DNA of 64,000 nt from Tamlana sp. I1 (GTDB lineage: Bacteria; Bacteroidota; Bacteroidia; Flavobacteriales; Flavobacteriaceae). The notes under the pieces are model-generated. The model made no database searches and was not told where the DNA came from. It worked only from the letters and a program-made list of their open reading frames with translations. The stretch's first letter is position 1; the number at the start of each line of letters is the position of its first letter. The stretch lies in contig NZ_JACLAF010000006.1 of NCBI RefSeq assembly GCF_015355625.1, positions 124,001 to 188,000 on the forward strand, written 5' to 3'. The position numbers were made by a program, and so were the translations under genes. Positions 1 to 9,005 of this stretch are shown here, one piece after another.

Positions 1-9
1 TCTTAAGAT

Positions 10-41
10 TAAAAAAAGCGTTCAATTATTGAGCGCTTTTT
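10..41 (+). terminator. Intrinsic terminator of a gene left of the window
   Basis: A hairpin with arms AAAAAGCGTTCAA and TTGAGCGCTTTTT (one G-T pair) runs straight into a T-rich tract. It reads as a rho-independent terminator for a plus-strand gene whose coding part lies before the window. The A-rich left arm means it could also work on the other strand. Confidence 0.7.
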
Positions 42-177
42 TATGCCTTTTATCCCCGTTTATTTGAAGTTTATCGATGCGCTTTAACAAATAGAAATAA
101 GTTTCTTTTTTAAACCGTATTAATTCGATAAATCTTAAAATAATTTTAATTTTACAGGACAAATTAACTTATACATT

Positions 178-993
178 ATGGATTTCGAAAAAATTGAATT
201 ACAAAAGTGGCTAGATTTAGGCTTAGAATATGGCCTTAAACTTATTGGAGCAATTATTATATGGATTATTGGTTCTTGGGTGATTTCAAAACTATTAAAA
301 GGCACCAAAAAAGTTATGGCTAAAGGTAATTATGAAGAAAGTCTTCAAAAATTTAGCATTAACCTTACTAGCTGGGCATTAAAAATTGTTTTAATTATTG
401 TTGTTCTGGGTACCTTAGGCGTAGAAACAACATCGTTTGCTGCTATCTTAGCTGCTGCTGGTTTAGCTGTTGGTTTAGCATTACAAGGCTCGCTTTCTAA
501 TTTTGCTGGTGGTGTTTTAATTATGATTTTTAAACCTTTTAAAATTGGTGATTTAATTGAAGCTCAAGGTGAAATAGGTGTTGTAAAAGAAATTGAAATT
601 TTTACAACAAAACTTACGGGGCTTTCTAACAAGGAAATTATTATTCCTAACGGTACACTATCAAACGGGAACATTGTTAACTATACCGTTGCTGGAACGC
701 GTCGTGTAGATTTAACTTTTGGTGTAGATTATGCTTCAGATATTAAGAAAACTAAAGAAGTTTTAATGGCCGTTTTAACATCTCACCCTAAAGTATTAAA
801 AGATCCTGCGCCTTCTGTAAATGTATCAGAATTAGCCGATAGCTCGATTAACTTCGCAGTGAGACCTTGGAGTACGGCTGCCGATTATTGGGACGTATAT
901 TTCGGTATTACCGAAGATGTAAAAGAAGCACTTGATAAGGCTGGAATTGAAATTCCTTACCCACACCAAGTTGAAATACATAAAGAAGTTTAA
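178..993 (+). CDS. Small-conductance mechanosensitive channel (MscS family)
   Basis: Inner-membrane channel of the MscS family, which opens under membrane tension to release solutes during hypo-osmotic shock. The 271-residue protein has three membrane segments at about 17-38, 66-85 and 88-110. The third is rich in Gly and Ala (AILAAAGLAVGLALQG), as in the MscS pore helix, followed by the NFAGGV turn and the usual beta and alpha/beta cytoplasmic vestibule (FKIGD, IPNG). Length matches the minimal MscS type. It is a single gene, convergent with tsaB; the two stop codons overlap by 4 bp. The start follows an AT-rich region with no Shine-Dalgarno sequence, normal for this phylum. Confidence 0.93.
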   Translation: MDFEKIELQKWLDLGLEYGLKLIGAIIIWIIGSWVISKLLKGTKKVMAKGNYEESLQKFSINLTSWALKIVLIIVVLGTLGVETTSFAAILAAAGLAVGLALQGSLSNFAGGVLIMIFKPFKIGDLIEAQGEIGVVKEIEIFTTKLTGLSNKEIIIPNGTLSNGNIVNYTVAGTRRVDLTFGVDYASDIKKTKEVLMAVLTSHPKVLKDPAPSVNVSELADSSINFAVRPWSTAADYWDVYFGITEDVKEALDKAGIEIPYPHQVEIHKEV

Positions 994-1667
994 GCGTTTT
1001 TTGGCTTTAAGGCTACAAAATCTTTTAAATAATAAGGTTCAAAATAAGCGACATCTTCGGTGTCGCTTTTTTTATACTTGTAATCTGCTATGGCCCCCAT
1101 CTCGTTTGCTGAAGGCAATTTACCTTCAATAAAAATAGCATTAGGATGGTTTATAAGTATTTTCGTTTTTTCAACACCATTACCTATAAAGTAAACTTTA
1201 CCTTGTTCTAAATATTCACTAAAAGAGGTTTCGTCTAAAATTTGTGCTTGAGTGGCTCTTAGTTCTGTGCCATCAGGATTATAAATAGCAGAATACACTT
1301 CCATACGTCGCGCGTCTAACATCGCTACAATAATGCCATCATTTTCATTAACTTGTTGTGCTAGGGCTGCTAAAGTGGCTACAGAAATTAAAGGCTTTCC
1401 CAAAGCATAACACAAACCTTTTGCTGCCGAAACACCAATACGCAACCCTGTATAAGACCCTGGGCCTTTGCTTACAGAAATAGCATCCAAATCTTTAGCC
1501 TCAATTTGGCCTTGTTTTAAAACCTCATCGATATATACATGCAAACGTTCGGCATGCGAATAACTTTTGTCGTTATCTTCTTTTAAAACAATAGTTTCTC
1601 CATTTTTAGACAAGGCTACCGAGCAATTTGTGGTTGCTGTTTCTATATTAAGTATGTATGTGTTCAC
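990..1667 (-). CDS. tsaB: tRNA threonylcarbamoyladenosine biosynthesis protein TsaB
   Basis: Component of the machinery that adds threonylcarbamoyl to A37 of tRNAs reading ANN codons. TsaB is the non-catalytic partner that dimerises with TsaD. The 225-residue ASKHA-fold protein starts with ILNIETATTNCSVAL and carries the family signature GPGSYTGLRIG at residues 68-78, then the ALA-rich helix and MLDARRMEVY. Length is typical. It lies directly downstream of the TolC gene (1 bp gap), so it is probably read from the efflux operon transcript, although its function is unrelated. It overlaps the end of the convergent MscS gene by 4 bp. Confidence 0.93.
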   Translation of the reverse strand: MNTYILNIETATTNCSVALSKNGETIVLKEDNDKSYSHAERLHVYIDEVLKQGQIEAKDLDAISVSKGPGSYTGLRIGVSAAKGLCYALGKPLISVATLAALAQQVNENDGIIVAMLDARRMEVYSAIYNPDGTELRATQAQILDETSFSEYLEQGKVYFIGNGVEKTKILINHPNAIFIEGKLPSANEMGAIADYKYKKSDTEDVAYFEPYYLKDFVALKPKNA

Positions 1668-1668
1668 G

Positions 1669-3045
1669 TTAATCTGTTAAAGGTTTTCCCATGTAAAAAT
1701 CTAAAACTTTTGTCTTAAAAACAAAATTGTATTTGGCATTTATAATGCTAGATTTAGAATTTACCAATCGGTTTCGAACCTGTTCAAAATCAAAAGAGTT
1801 CATAACGCCTAATTTATAACTTTCCTCGGCATTTTTAAAAGACTCTGTTTGAGCATCCAACGAGGCTTTTGAGGCTTGATATTGATTAAAAGCAGCCTTA
1901 GCATCGGCATAAGCTTGTTCTATATTTGTTCTTAAATCTTGCTTCTCTTGTTCTAATGAGTATTCTAATTTTTTAATGTTGATTTCAGCTTTATTAACAT
2001 TGACTTTGGTTTGAAATCTATTGAAAATAGGAATATTCAAACTTAACCCGAAGTTATAACCTAAATTATCTTCTAATTGTTGTCCGAAACCATTATCTAC
2101 AAATACAATATTATTTGGGTCTGAAGGATCTATAATGGGTCTTAAATCTTCTTGACCTTGAAAATGCTGATAAGACGTTCCTAATCCAGCGCCAAAACTT
2201 AAAGTTGGATAAAATCTACTTTTAGCAATATTAGCACCAAGTTCTGCATCTTCTATATTTAGTTCTGCAATCTTAATTTCTGGTCTGCTAGACAGTGCAA
2301 AATCATAAATATCAGCAGCACTCTTATGCTCTAAAACAACATAAGGCAAATCTATTTCCATGGTACTTACCTCAAAACCTTCACTTGAGATTTGTAACAA
2401 CTGAGCTAATGCCAAATTGGCTAAATCTAAACTGTTTTCAGCATTAATTAATCGCTCTTGGTCGCTTGCCAATTGTGCAGTTACTTCATATAAATCGGCT
2501 TTAGGACGAACACCAGAATTTACAAGTTCTTGTATTTGATTAACTTGTTTCGTGGTAATATCCACTTGCTCATGAGCCACTTTTAAATTCTCGCGATTAA
2601 GCATAATATTTAAATACTGATTTACAACATTAAGCGAAATGTTATCTTTCAAAATAGACAACTGTAACTGGCTGGATTGAATACCAAGTTTTGCCTGTTT
2701 ATAAATATTTGTATTTTGAAAACCGTTAAATATAGTAGTCCCTGAACTTAAACCAAAGCTATTCCCACGAGAATCTCTTGATACACGATTTCCATCTTGA
2801 CCAATAAAAGACCCGAAATTATAATTTTGCGATGCAGACCCGCTTAAGTTTGGCAGAAAATTACCCTTTGCACTCACTAAATCTTGATCGGCAACTTTAG
2901 TGTCCAATTCTGCTTGCTTGACAGAAATATTATTTTCAAGGGCATAATCTACACATTCCTGTAGTGTCCATTTTTTTTCTTGTGCAAAAGAAATCGTAGC
3001 AACAAAAAGAAAACCTATTATAATTTTATTTTTAAATCCTTTCAT
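1669..3045 (-). CDS. TolC-family outer membrane efflux protein
   Basis: Outer membrane channel of a tripartite efflux pump. The 458-residue protein has a signal peptide (residues 1-21, ending ISFAQ) and begins with the typical WTLQECVDYALENN segment, followed by two repeated alpha-hairpin halves with coiled-coil heptads (about 110-230 and 330-450). It is last of the four efflux genes in the order ATPase, permease, permease, adaptor, TolC, with a 5 bp gap from the HlyD gene. That supports a MacAB-TolC-like pump. The substrate cannot be told from sequence. Confidence 0.93.
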   Translation of the reverse strand: MKGFKNKIIIGFLFVATISFAQEKKWTLQECVDYALENNISVKQAELDTKVADQDLVSAKGNFLPNLSGSASQNYNFGSFIGQDGNRVSRDSRGNSFGLSSGTTIFNGFQNTNIYKQAKLGIQSSQLQLSILKDNISLNVVNQYLNIMLNRENLKVAHEQVDITTKQVNQIQELVNSGVRPKADLYEVTAQLASDQERLINAENSLDLANLALAQLLQISSEGFEVSTMEIDLPYVVLEHKSAADIYDFALSSRPEIKIAELNIEDAELGANIAKSRFYPTLSFGAGLGTSYQHFQGQEDLRPIIDPSDPNNIVFVDNGFGQQLEDNLGYNFGLSLNIPIFNRFQTKVNVNKAEINIKKLEYSLEQEKQDLRTNIEQAYADAKAAFNQYQASKASLDAQTESFKNAEESYKLGVMNSFDFEQVRNRLVNSKSSIINAKYNFVFKTKVLDFYMGKPLTD

Positions 3046-3050
3046 AATTA

Positions 3051-4181
3051 TTACTTTCTTCCACCTTTTTTAGCTTCGTCTTCATTGTCTAGAGAGGCTT
3101 TATTCCACACTTTAATTTTATCACCTTCTTTAACACCGTCTAAAATCTCAACGTTAATGCCATCTGAAAGTCCTAACTCTACATCTTTCTTTTCATATTT
3201 GTTTTCGCCAGTTAAAACTTCAACAAAAGGCTTTTCGGTAATGCGGTTATACTGAAGTAATGCTTCGCGAATAACTAGCACATCTTCTTTGTTATCAAGA
3301 TCTATTTGTGCGTTAGCGCTATATCCTGCTCTAACATTTGTAGTAGAATCGATAGTTACATCGGCTTTTATGGTGAATTGTACCGCGCCATTTTCTTCAA
3401 TGCCTTTAGGTGCGACAAAGGTTAATTTGGCTGGGAATTCTTTGTCTTTTATAGCGCCTAAAACCACCCTTATTTCTTTGCCTTCAACAATTTTTCCAAC
3501 TTCGGCTTCATCAACTTTACCTTCAAAAATCATTTTGCTCATATCGGCAATGGTAGCAATTGTAGTTCCTTCATTAAAGTTATTACTTTGAATAACTTGA
3601 TCACCTTCTCTAACAGGAATTTCTAAAACCGTTCCTTGAATTTGTGCAATAATATTCGTGTTTGCTGAACTTCCGCCAGAAACCGAACCTTGTTTTATTA
3701 TTTGATAATCGTTTTGTGCTTGCGCCAATGCCTCTTTAGCCTGACGGAAAGACAACTCACTGTTTTCAAAATCTTGTTGTGAAATCACGCCTTTATCAAA
3801 CAAAGTTTTATTCCTATCGTATAGTATTTTAGAGTTGTCGTATGATAATTTTGATGTATTTATTCTACTTTTTGCGCTTACCAAATTTTGCTCGTTTGGT
3901 ACCACGCGAATCGTTGCAATTAAATCGCCTTTCTTTACAACATCGCCTTCTTCAACCGAAATTTTATCTACAATTCCTGTTATTTGAGGTTTCAGTTCAA
4001 TTTCTTCTTCTGGATTTAACTTTCCTGTGGCAACAGCCTTTAAATTTATTGCCGTATAAAAAGGTTCTTCAACTTTAAAGTCTTCAATCGCTTTAGAGTT
4101 CGCATCTTTAAAATACTTTAATACGAATGCTAATAGTACAATGACTACTAATACTAAAATAATTTTTACAGTTTTATTCAT
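3051..4181 (-). CDS. HlyD/MacA-type periplasmic adaptor subunit
   Basis: Membrane fusion protein linking the inner-membrane ABC permeases to the TolC channel. The 376-residue protein has an N-terminal membrane anchor (about 5-23), a split biotinyl-lipoyl domain (GIVDKISVEEGDVVKKGDLIA near 70-95, and GTVLEIPVREGDQV near 185-200), an intervening coiled-coil hairpin (about 100-165), and a C-terminal beta-barrel and membrane-proximal part. It lies 12 bp after the second permease gene and 5 bp before TolC, so the genes are surely co-transcribed. The C-terminus is short, basic and glycine-rich (KKGGRK). Confidence 0.93.
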   Translation of the reverse strand: MNKTVKIILVLVVIVLLAFVLKYFKDANSKAIEDFKVEEPFYTAINLKAVATGKLNPEEEIELKPQITGIVDKISVEEGDVVKKGDLIATIRVVPNEQNLVSAKSRINTSKLSYDNSKILYDRNKTLFDKGVISQQDFENSELSFRQAKEALAQAQNDYQIIKQGSVSGGSSANTNIIAQIQGTVLEIPVREGDQVIQSNNFNEGTTIATIADMSKMIFEGKVDEAEVGKIVEGKEIRVVLGAIKDKEFPAKLTFVAPKGIEENGAVQFTIKADVTIDSTTNVRAGYSANAQIDLDNKEDVLVIREALLQYNRITEKPFVEVLTGENKYEKKDVELGLSDGINVEILDGVKEGDKIKVWNKASLDNEDEAKKGGRK

Positions 4182-4193
4182 GTTGTTGCTTAT

Positions 4194-5438
4194 TTATTCT
4201 TCTCTTAATGCTTCTATTGGTTTTATGCTTGTGGCCTTAAATGCAGGAATAAGACCTATTAATGTGCCTAATATCACGAGGATGATTAAGGATATAAAAA
4301 CAACCGCTATAGATACGGATGCGTTTACTAATGCAGCATCGTCGCCCTGACCAAATGCCGAATCTAAACCTATTAAAATCCAGCCGCCTGTTATAATACC
4401 AAATACGCCAGCTACTAGGGTTAAAAAAACTGCTTCGACCACAATTTGACGCTTAATTTCGTATGGTGTGGCGCCTAAAGCACGTCTTACGCCTATTTCT
4501 TTTGTTCGTTCTTTTACAGTAATTAGCAATATATTGCCAATGGCAAATACGCCTGCAATTAGGGTTGCAATACCTACAAACCAGGTTAAAAATTGCATGC
4601 CTATTAAAAAACCTGTGAGTTTGGCAAACTCTTTTCCTAAATTAAAACTTCCAAAAGCCCGTTGGTCTTCGGGATGAATATCGTTTAGGTTTTTTAGCAA
4701 GAGTTTAGTGTCCTCTTCAATTTGTTTGATATTAAATTCTGGTTTCCCTGTAATCATCATCCAACCAATACGATCTCCTTTATTGTAAATCTGTTGAAAT
4801 GTGGTAAATGGAATATGAAGCGCTGAAGATGGCCCCATGTTCACATTGCCATTTTCAAAAACGCCTACTACTTTAAAATTAATAGCATTAATTTCGATAT
4901 AGGTTCCTATGGCTTCTTCGTCTTTTTCATAAAGTTGCTTATAGGTGTCTTCAGAAATTACAGCTATTTTTTTGCGGTCGTCAATATCGTTTTGATTAAT
5001 AAAGCGTCCGTGAATCAACTTTTTCTTTTGCAATTGATCTAATAGCGGATAATCGCCAGCCATTTGAAAGCTTCCCGATAAAAACCCATGATTAATGGTA
5101 ACTGATTGCTGACTTCGAGGTAGTACAAACTCGATGCCTTCTACATTTTCTTCAATCTTTTTAGCATCAGTTAAAGTAAGATTTACACCGCGACCTTCTT
5201 GAAATCCTTTAAAAGGTTTGCTGGTGCTTTGTCCCCAAATAAAAACACTATTGGTGGCAAAACTGCCAAACATTCTATTAAAAGAATTCTCTAAACCCCG
5301 TGCCGAACCTAATAAAGCAATAAGCAATAAAATACCCCACCAAACACCTACCATAGTAAGAATAGAACGTAATTTATTCTTATTAAAGGAATCGAAAACC
5401 TCCTGCCACGTATCTCTATCTAATAAAAATCTTAGCAT
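4194..5438 (-). CDS. MacB-type ABC transporter permease (second copy)
   Basis: Inner-membrane permease of the MacB/FtsX type. The 414-residue protein has one N-terminal membrane segment (WWGILLLIALLGSARG, about 33-48), a large periplasmic MacB_PCD domain (about 50-275), and three C-terminal helices including the EIGVRRALGATPYEI coupling segment seen in FtsX-like permeases. It is paralogous to the preceding permease (5441-6670), so the pump probably works as a heterodimer rather than the MacB homodimer. Only 2 bp separate the two permease genes. There is no ATPase domain on the polypeptide; the ATPase is the separate gene at 6663-7364. Confidence 0.92.
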   Translation of the reverse strand: MLRFLLDRDTWQEVFDSFNKNKLRSILTMVGVWWGILLLIALLGSARGLENSFNRMFGSFATNSVFIWGQSTSKPFKGFQEGRGVNLTLTDAKKIEENVEGIEFVLPRSQQSVTINHGFLSGSFQMAGDYPLLDQLQKKKLIHGRFINQNDIDDRKKIAVISEDTYKQLYEKDEEAIGTYIEINAINFKVVGVFENGNVNMGPSSALHIPFTTFQQIYNKGDRIGWMMITGKPEFNIKQIEEDTKLLLKNLNDIHPEDQRAFGSFNLGKEFAKLTGFLIGMQFLTWFVGIATLIAGVFAIGNILLITVKERTKEIGVRRALGATPYEIKRQIVVEAVFLTLVAGVFGIITGGWILIGLDSAFGQGDDAALVNASVSIAVVFISLIILVILGTLIGLIPAFKATSIKPIEALREE

Positions 5439-5440
5439 AA

Positions 5441-6670
5441 TTAGTCGTTTCTTAGGGCTATAATAGGTTTAATTTGAGATGCTTTTTTTGCAGGTAAATA
5501 CCCAGCTATGGCTCCAGCAATAATTAGAGTAAGTGTCGCGCCAAACACCAAACTATTATCTACGCCTGGGTTTGTAATAAAATAATCCTCTAAACTTGGC
5601 CCTGCTATTTCTATAACAACAACGCCAATTAATAAACCTACATAACCTGCTATGGCTGTAATAATCATAGATTCTATTAAAATAATAGAGACAATCGATC
5701 TTGGTGAGGCACCTAAAGCTTTTCGAATACCAATTTCTTTGGTACGTTCTTTCACAATAAAAATCATGATATTACTAATACCAACTATACCTGCAATTAA
5801 TGTTCCTAGACCAATCACCAATATAATAACCGTTAAACTAGAGGTCATCACATCTATTTGTTTAGTACCTTCAGCAGTATTCCAAACACGAATAGCCCTT
5901 TGGTCGCTAACCGAAACCCCAAAACGATTTTTTAATTTGGTTGTTATGGAATTTCCTAATGCAATAGCTTGGTCGAAATTTAAGTCTTGGTTATAGGTTA
6001 AATTTATTTCATCGATATAATCGTTATTACCATAAAGGTATTGTGCAGTTGTAATAGGTATGTAGAGTCTACGTTCTTCATCATCGCCTCCATCATCGGC
6101 AAAAACACCTATTACTTTATAAGGGATACCACTAAGATTTATATATTTACCAATGGCTGTTGTTTTTGAAAACAAATCGGCTTCAACCAAACGACCAATT
6201 ACAACCACTTTAGAATGATTTTGTAAATCGTTAAAATTAATGTACCGCCCTTCCTGAATGATTGTTTTTTCTAAATATTGATGATCGGGATGTACCGCTC
6301 TTAAATCGTAAGTATTTTGCTCACCCTGATAACTTGCATTAACATTTCTATATAATCGTGCCGTAATGTATTCTATGTCATTTTCAAATTCGTCTTTAAC
6401 ATAATTGAAATCTTCATTCTTAAACTGAATACGCCTTCCTGCTTGAAGTCCTTTACTCGCCTTAGTAGTTCGGCCTGTTCTAATAAAAATAGCATTATCG
6501 GCATCGTCTACAAAAGCTTGTTTAAAGGTGTTTTTTAAACCGTTTGCTATACCAAAGAGGATGGTAAACAAAAGAATTGCAAATGCTACAGTAAAACCAG
6601 ACAAGAGGCTTCTTGTTCGGTTTTTATTGATACTCTGAAAAATTTCGCGCCAAAGGTCTAAATCAAACAT
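5441..6670 (-). CDS. MacB-type ABC transporter permease (first copy)
   Basis: Second permease of the efflux system, 409 residues, with the same plan as its neighbour: N-terminal membrane segment (FAILLFTILFGIANGL, about 30-45), a periplasmic MacB_PCD domain, then three membrane helices with the EIGIRKALGASPRSI coupling helix and the closing PAKKASQIKPIIALRND. Its start overlaps the stop of the ATPase gene by 8 bp, which suggests translational coupling and equal stoichiometry. Sequence divergence from the downstream permease points to an old duplication. Confidence 0.92.
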   Translation of the reverse strand: MFDLDLWREIFQSINKNRTRSLLSGFTVAFAILLFTILFGIANGLKNTFKQAFVDDADNAIFIRTGRTTKASKGLQAGRRIQFKNEDFNYVKDEFENDIEYITARLYRNVNASYQGEQNTYDLRAVHPDHQYLEKTIIQEGRYINFNDLQNHSKVVVIGRLVEADLFSKTTAIGKYINLSGIPYKVIGVFADDGGDDEERRLYIPITTAQYLYGNNDYIDEINLTYNQDLNFDQAIALGNSITTKLKNRFGVSVSDQRAIRVWNTAEGTKQIDVMTSSLTVIILVIGLGTLIAGIVGISNIMIFIVKERTKEIGIRKALGASPRSIVSIILIESMIITAIAGYVGLLIGVVVIEIAGPSLEDYFITNPGVDNSLVFGATLTLIIAGAIAGYLPAKKASQIKPIIALRND

Positions 6671-7364
6671 ATTGCTCTGCTCTCTCCTGAATTACTTTTT
6701 TATCTTCCATAATAACACCATCGCGAAGACGTACAATACGTTTACACATATTGGCGATATCTTCCTCGTGAGTAACCATTAAAATGGTTTTACCTTCATC
6801 ATTTAAATGCTGAATAAACGCCATAATTTCGTGAGACGTTTTGGTATCTAAGGCGCCTGTAGGTTCATCGGCAAGTAGTAATTTGGGGTTTGCTGCTAAA
6901 GCTCGTGCTATAGCTACACGCTGTTTTTGACCTCCTGAAAGTTCTTTTGGTAAATGGTGTGCCCAATCTGAAAGACCTACTTTTTCTAAGTGAAACAAGG
7001 CTAACTCTTGACGTTCTTTACGCTTCATGCCTTGATAATACAGTGGAAGTGCCACATTTTCCAAAGCATTTTTATAATTGATTAAGTTGAAGGATTGAAA
7101 AATAAATCCTAAAAACTTATTTCTATAAACAGCTGCTTTTTTTTCGGTAAGATTCTTAATGGGTAAACCATCTAAAATATATTCGCCGGAATCGGCTTCA
7201 TCTAGCATCCCAATAATATTAAGCAGTGTTGATTTTCCAGAGCCCGACGACCCCATAATGGCAACCATTTCACCTTCTTCTACCGCAAGGTCGATACCTT
7301 TTAATACATGTAAACTGGAATCGCCTATTTTATAGGACTTATGAAGCTGACTTATTTTCAACAT
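6663..7364 (-). CDS. ABC transporter ATP-binding protein (MacB/LolD-like)
   Basis: ATPase driving the permease pair. Walker A is GSSGSGKST, the signature is LSGGQKQR, Walker B is LLLADEPTGALD, and the switch His is in VTHEED; all are intact. I place the start at the ATG giving MLKISQLHKSY (position 7364), because the usual family N-terminus begins there. An ATG 27 bp upstream (7391) would add MHREKKLLS, which does not look like the family. That gives 233 residues, normal for LolD/MacB-type ATPases. It is the first gene of the operon ATPase-permease-permease-adaptor-TolC-tsaB. Confidence 0.92.
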   Translation of the reverse strand: MLKISQLHKSYKIGDSSLHVLKGIDLAVEEGEMVAIMGSSGSGKSTLLNIIGMLDEADSGEYILDGLPIKNLTEKKAAVYRNKFLGFIFQSFNLINYKNALENVALPLYYQGMKRKERQELALFHLEKVGLSDWAHHLPKELSGGQKQRVAIARALAANPKLLLADEPTGALDTKTSHEIMAFIQHLNDEGKTILMVTHEEDIANMCKRIVRLRDGVIMEDKKVIQERAEQYV

Positions 7365-7450
7365 ACTTAATAGTTTTTTTTCGCGATGCACTTTCTAGTA
7401 AGACTAACTGAACAAAGAAATGTTACAATATGCTGAAAAAAAACTATTTA

Positions 7451-7669
7451 TTATTTTTTTAACATATTGTATTTGCGATAAATAAAATAGCCTAACCCTG
7501 CAACTAATATATAAGGCACAGCCATAAGATAAACAATACCATCGTTTATACCTTGGGCCGTAGTTTGACCGTCTTCATTTTCTAAAACCGCGCGACACAT
7601 AGCACATTGGGCATGGGTTTGCATAAAACTGCAAAATGAAAAAATCAGTAAAATGATGCGTGTTTTCAT
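7451..7669 (-). CDS. Small CxxC membrane protein of the cytochrome oxidase locus
   Basis: About 72 residues if started at MKTRIILL; an earlier in-frame ATG at 7687 would add six residues and overlap the DUF420 gene by 8 bp. There is a signal peptide (to about residue 20, THAQ), then a CAMC motif directly after the cleavage site, a polar stretch (LENEDGQTTAQGINDGI), one membrane helix (YLMAVPYILVAGLGYFIY) and a basic tail. I do not know its function. Its place after DUF420 and Sco1 and the exported CxxC pair suggest a role in copper or redox handling during oxidase assembly; that is inference from context. Confidence 0.75.
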   Translation of the reverse strand: MKTRIILLIFSFCSFMQTHAQCAMCRAVLENEDGQTTAQGINDGIVYLMAVPYILVAGLGYFIYRKYNMLKK

Positions 7670-7679
7670 ATTTATAAAT

Positions 7680-8216
7680 TTACACATAATAAGGGGAAAT
7701 CATGATATAAACTAAGACACCCGTTACGGCCACATACAACCACAATGGAAATGTAATTTTGGCAATTTTTTTATGCTTTACAATATTATTTGTTATTCCT
7801 CGAACATAGGTTATAAGTACAAAAGGAATCACAACAATGGACAAAACGATATGGGTTAATAAAATGAAATAGTAAAAATATTTAACCATGCCATCGCCGC
7901 CATATTTTGTAGAATCGCTAGTCATATGATACGCTACATACATGACTAAAAACAAAGCAGAAAGGATGATAGCGGTAGTCATTAATCGTTTATGTAATTT
8001 TATATTTCGCTTACGAATGGCTAAAAACGCTAAAACCAAAACCAATGCCGTAGTGGCATTAATAGAAGCATAAATAGGAGGCAAAAACGATAAAGGTTCA
8101 ACATTAGGAATTTTAACGCCAAATAATATGGCCACCACAATAGGAACCAAAACAGATAAAACTATAATTAATTTATTGTACTTTTTTTCGTTTAAAACCG
8201 TGTTTTGTTCACTCAT
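7680..8216 (-). CDS. DUF420 membrane protein, probable cytochrome oxidase assembly factor
   Basis: 178-residue integral membrane protein with five predicted helices (about 18-35, 44-66, 79-97, 112-138, 155-175) and conserved His residues in and near the helices (KLHKRLMTTA, YVAYHMTS, LLTHIVLSIVV, KHKKIAKITFP). This is the DUF420 family. Family members such as CtaM of Firmicutes have been linked to terminal oxidase maturation. It sits between Sco1 and a small CxxC protein in the block that also holds oxidase subunits III and IV and heme O synthase, which supports such a role. Confidence 0.85.
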   Translation of the reverse strand: MSEQNTVLNEKKYNKLIIVLSVLVPIVVAILFGVKIPNVEPLSFLPPIYASINATTALVLVLAFLAIRKRNIKLHKRLMTTAIILSALFLVMYVAYHMTSDSTKYGGDGMVKYFYYFILLTHIVLSIVVIPFVLITYVRGITNNIVKHKKIAKITFPLWLYVAVTGVLVYIMISPYYV

Positions 8217-8261
8217 AATTATAACACTTTACTATTTCTAAAAATTAGATTGCTGAAAAAC

Positions 8262-9005
8262 TTATTCGTTTAGCAACTTTTTTATATCTGTTTTTAAGGC
8301 ACTTATTTCTTCGGTAACGCCATCTTCATCTACTTTCTCTTCTTCTGAAACTATGCCTCTATAATAGATAATTGGATTCCCAAATTCGTCTTTTCTAGAA
8401 CGGATAAAACCGTTTTTATCAATTAAGGCAAAATTCCCTGAATGTTCAAAACCACCAATAGCATCAGGATCTTCAGCACTGTATAAATTAAATCCTGTGT
8501 TAGACAGGTTATAAATCGCATCTTTATCGCCCGTCATTAAATGCCAATTAGGGTTTGAAACACCATACTTATCAGCGTAAGCTTTAAGCACTTCTTGGGT
8601 ATCGTAATCTGGATTTATAGTGAAAGACGCCACGCCAAAATCGTTAAAACCTTCAAAAGTATTTTGGATTTGAATAAGGTTGGCATTCATACGCGGACAA
8701 ATAGTAGGGCAAGTTGTAAAAAAGAACTCTACCACATATACTTTGCCTCCATAATCTTTGTTGGTAATGGTTTTTCCATTTTGATCGGTAAATGAAAAAT
8801 CGGGCACTTTTTTAGCCTCGCCATTAATTTCAATAAAAGCTAAATCGGAAACCTTGGCCTTTTTTTCTTTAGTAAAATCGCTTCGGCTTTCATTTCTAAT
8901 AATGTCTTTATTTGTAATTCTATCTACAATTTTTGGAATAAAAATAATTCCAAAAACAAGAATAATAAAAGCAATACCTATGTATGAATAATTATTTTTC
9001 TTCAT
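8262..9005 (-). CDS. Sco1/SenC copper chaperone for cytochrome c oxidase
   Basis: Membrane-anchored thioredoxin-fold protein that delivers copper to the CuA centre of oxidase subunit II. The 247-residue protein has an N-terminal membrane helix (about 8-24). The copper ligands are visible: C99 and C103 in TTCPTICPRM, and the distal His188 in FEHSGNFALID. All three are present, so it should be functional. Its start overlaps the 3' end of the upstream Sco-like gene by 14 bp, and 45 bp separate it from DUF420. Confidence 0.93.
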   Translation of the reverse strand: MKKNNYSYIGIAFIILVFGIIFIPKIVDRITNKDIIRNESRSDFTKEKKAKVSDLAFIEINGEAKKVPDFSFTDQNGKTITNKDYGGKVYVVEFFFTTCPTICPRMNANLIQIQNTFEGFNDFGVASFTINPDYDTQEVLKAYADKYGVSNPNWHLMTGDKDAIYNLSNTGFNLYSAEDPDAIGGFEHSGNFALIDKNGFIRSRKDEFGNPIIYYRGIVSEEEKVDEDGVTEEISALKTDIKKLLNE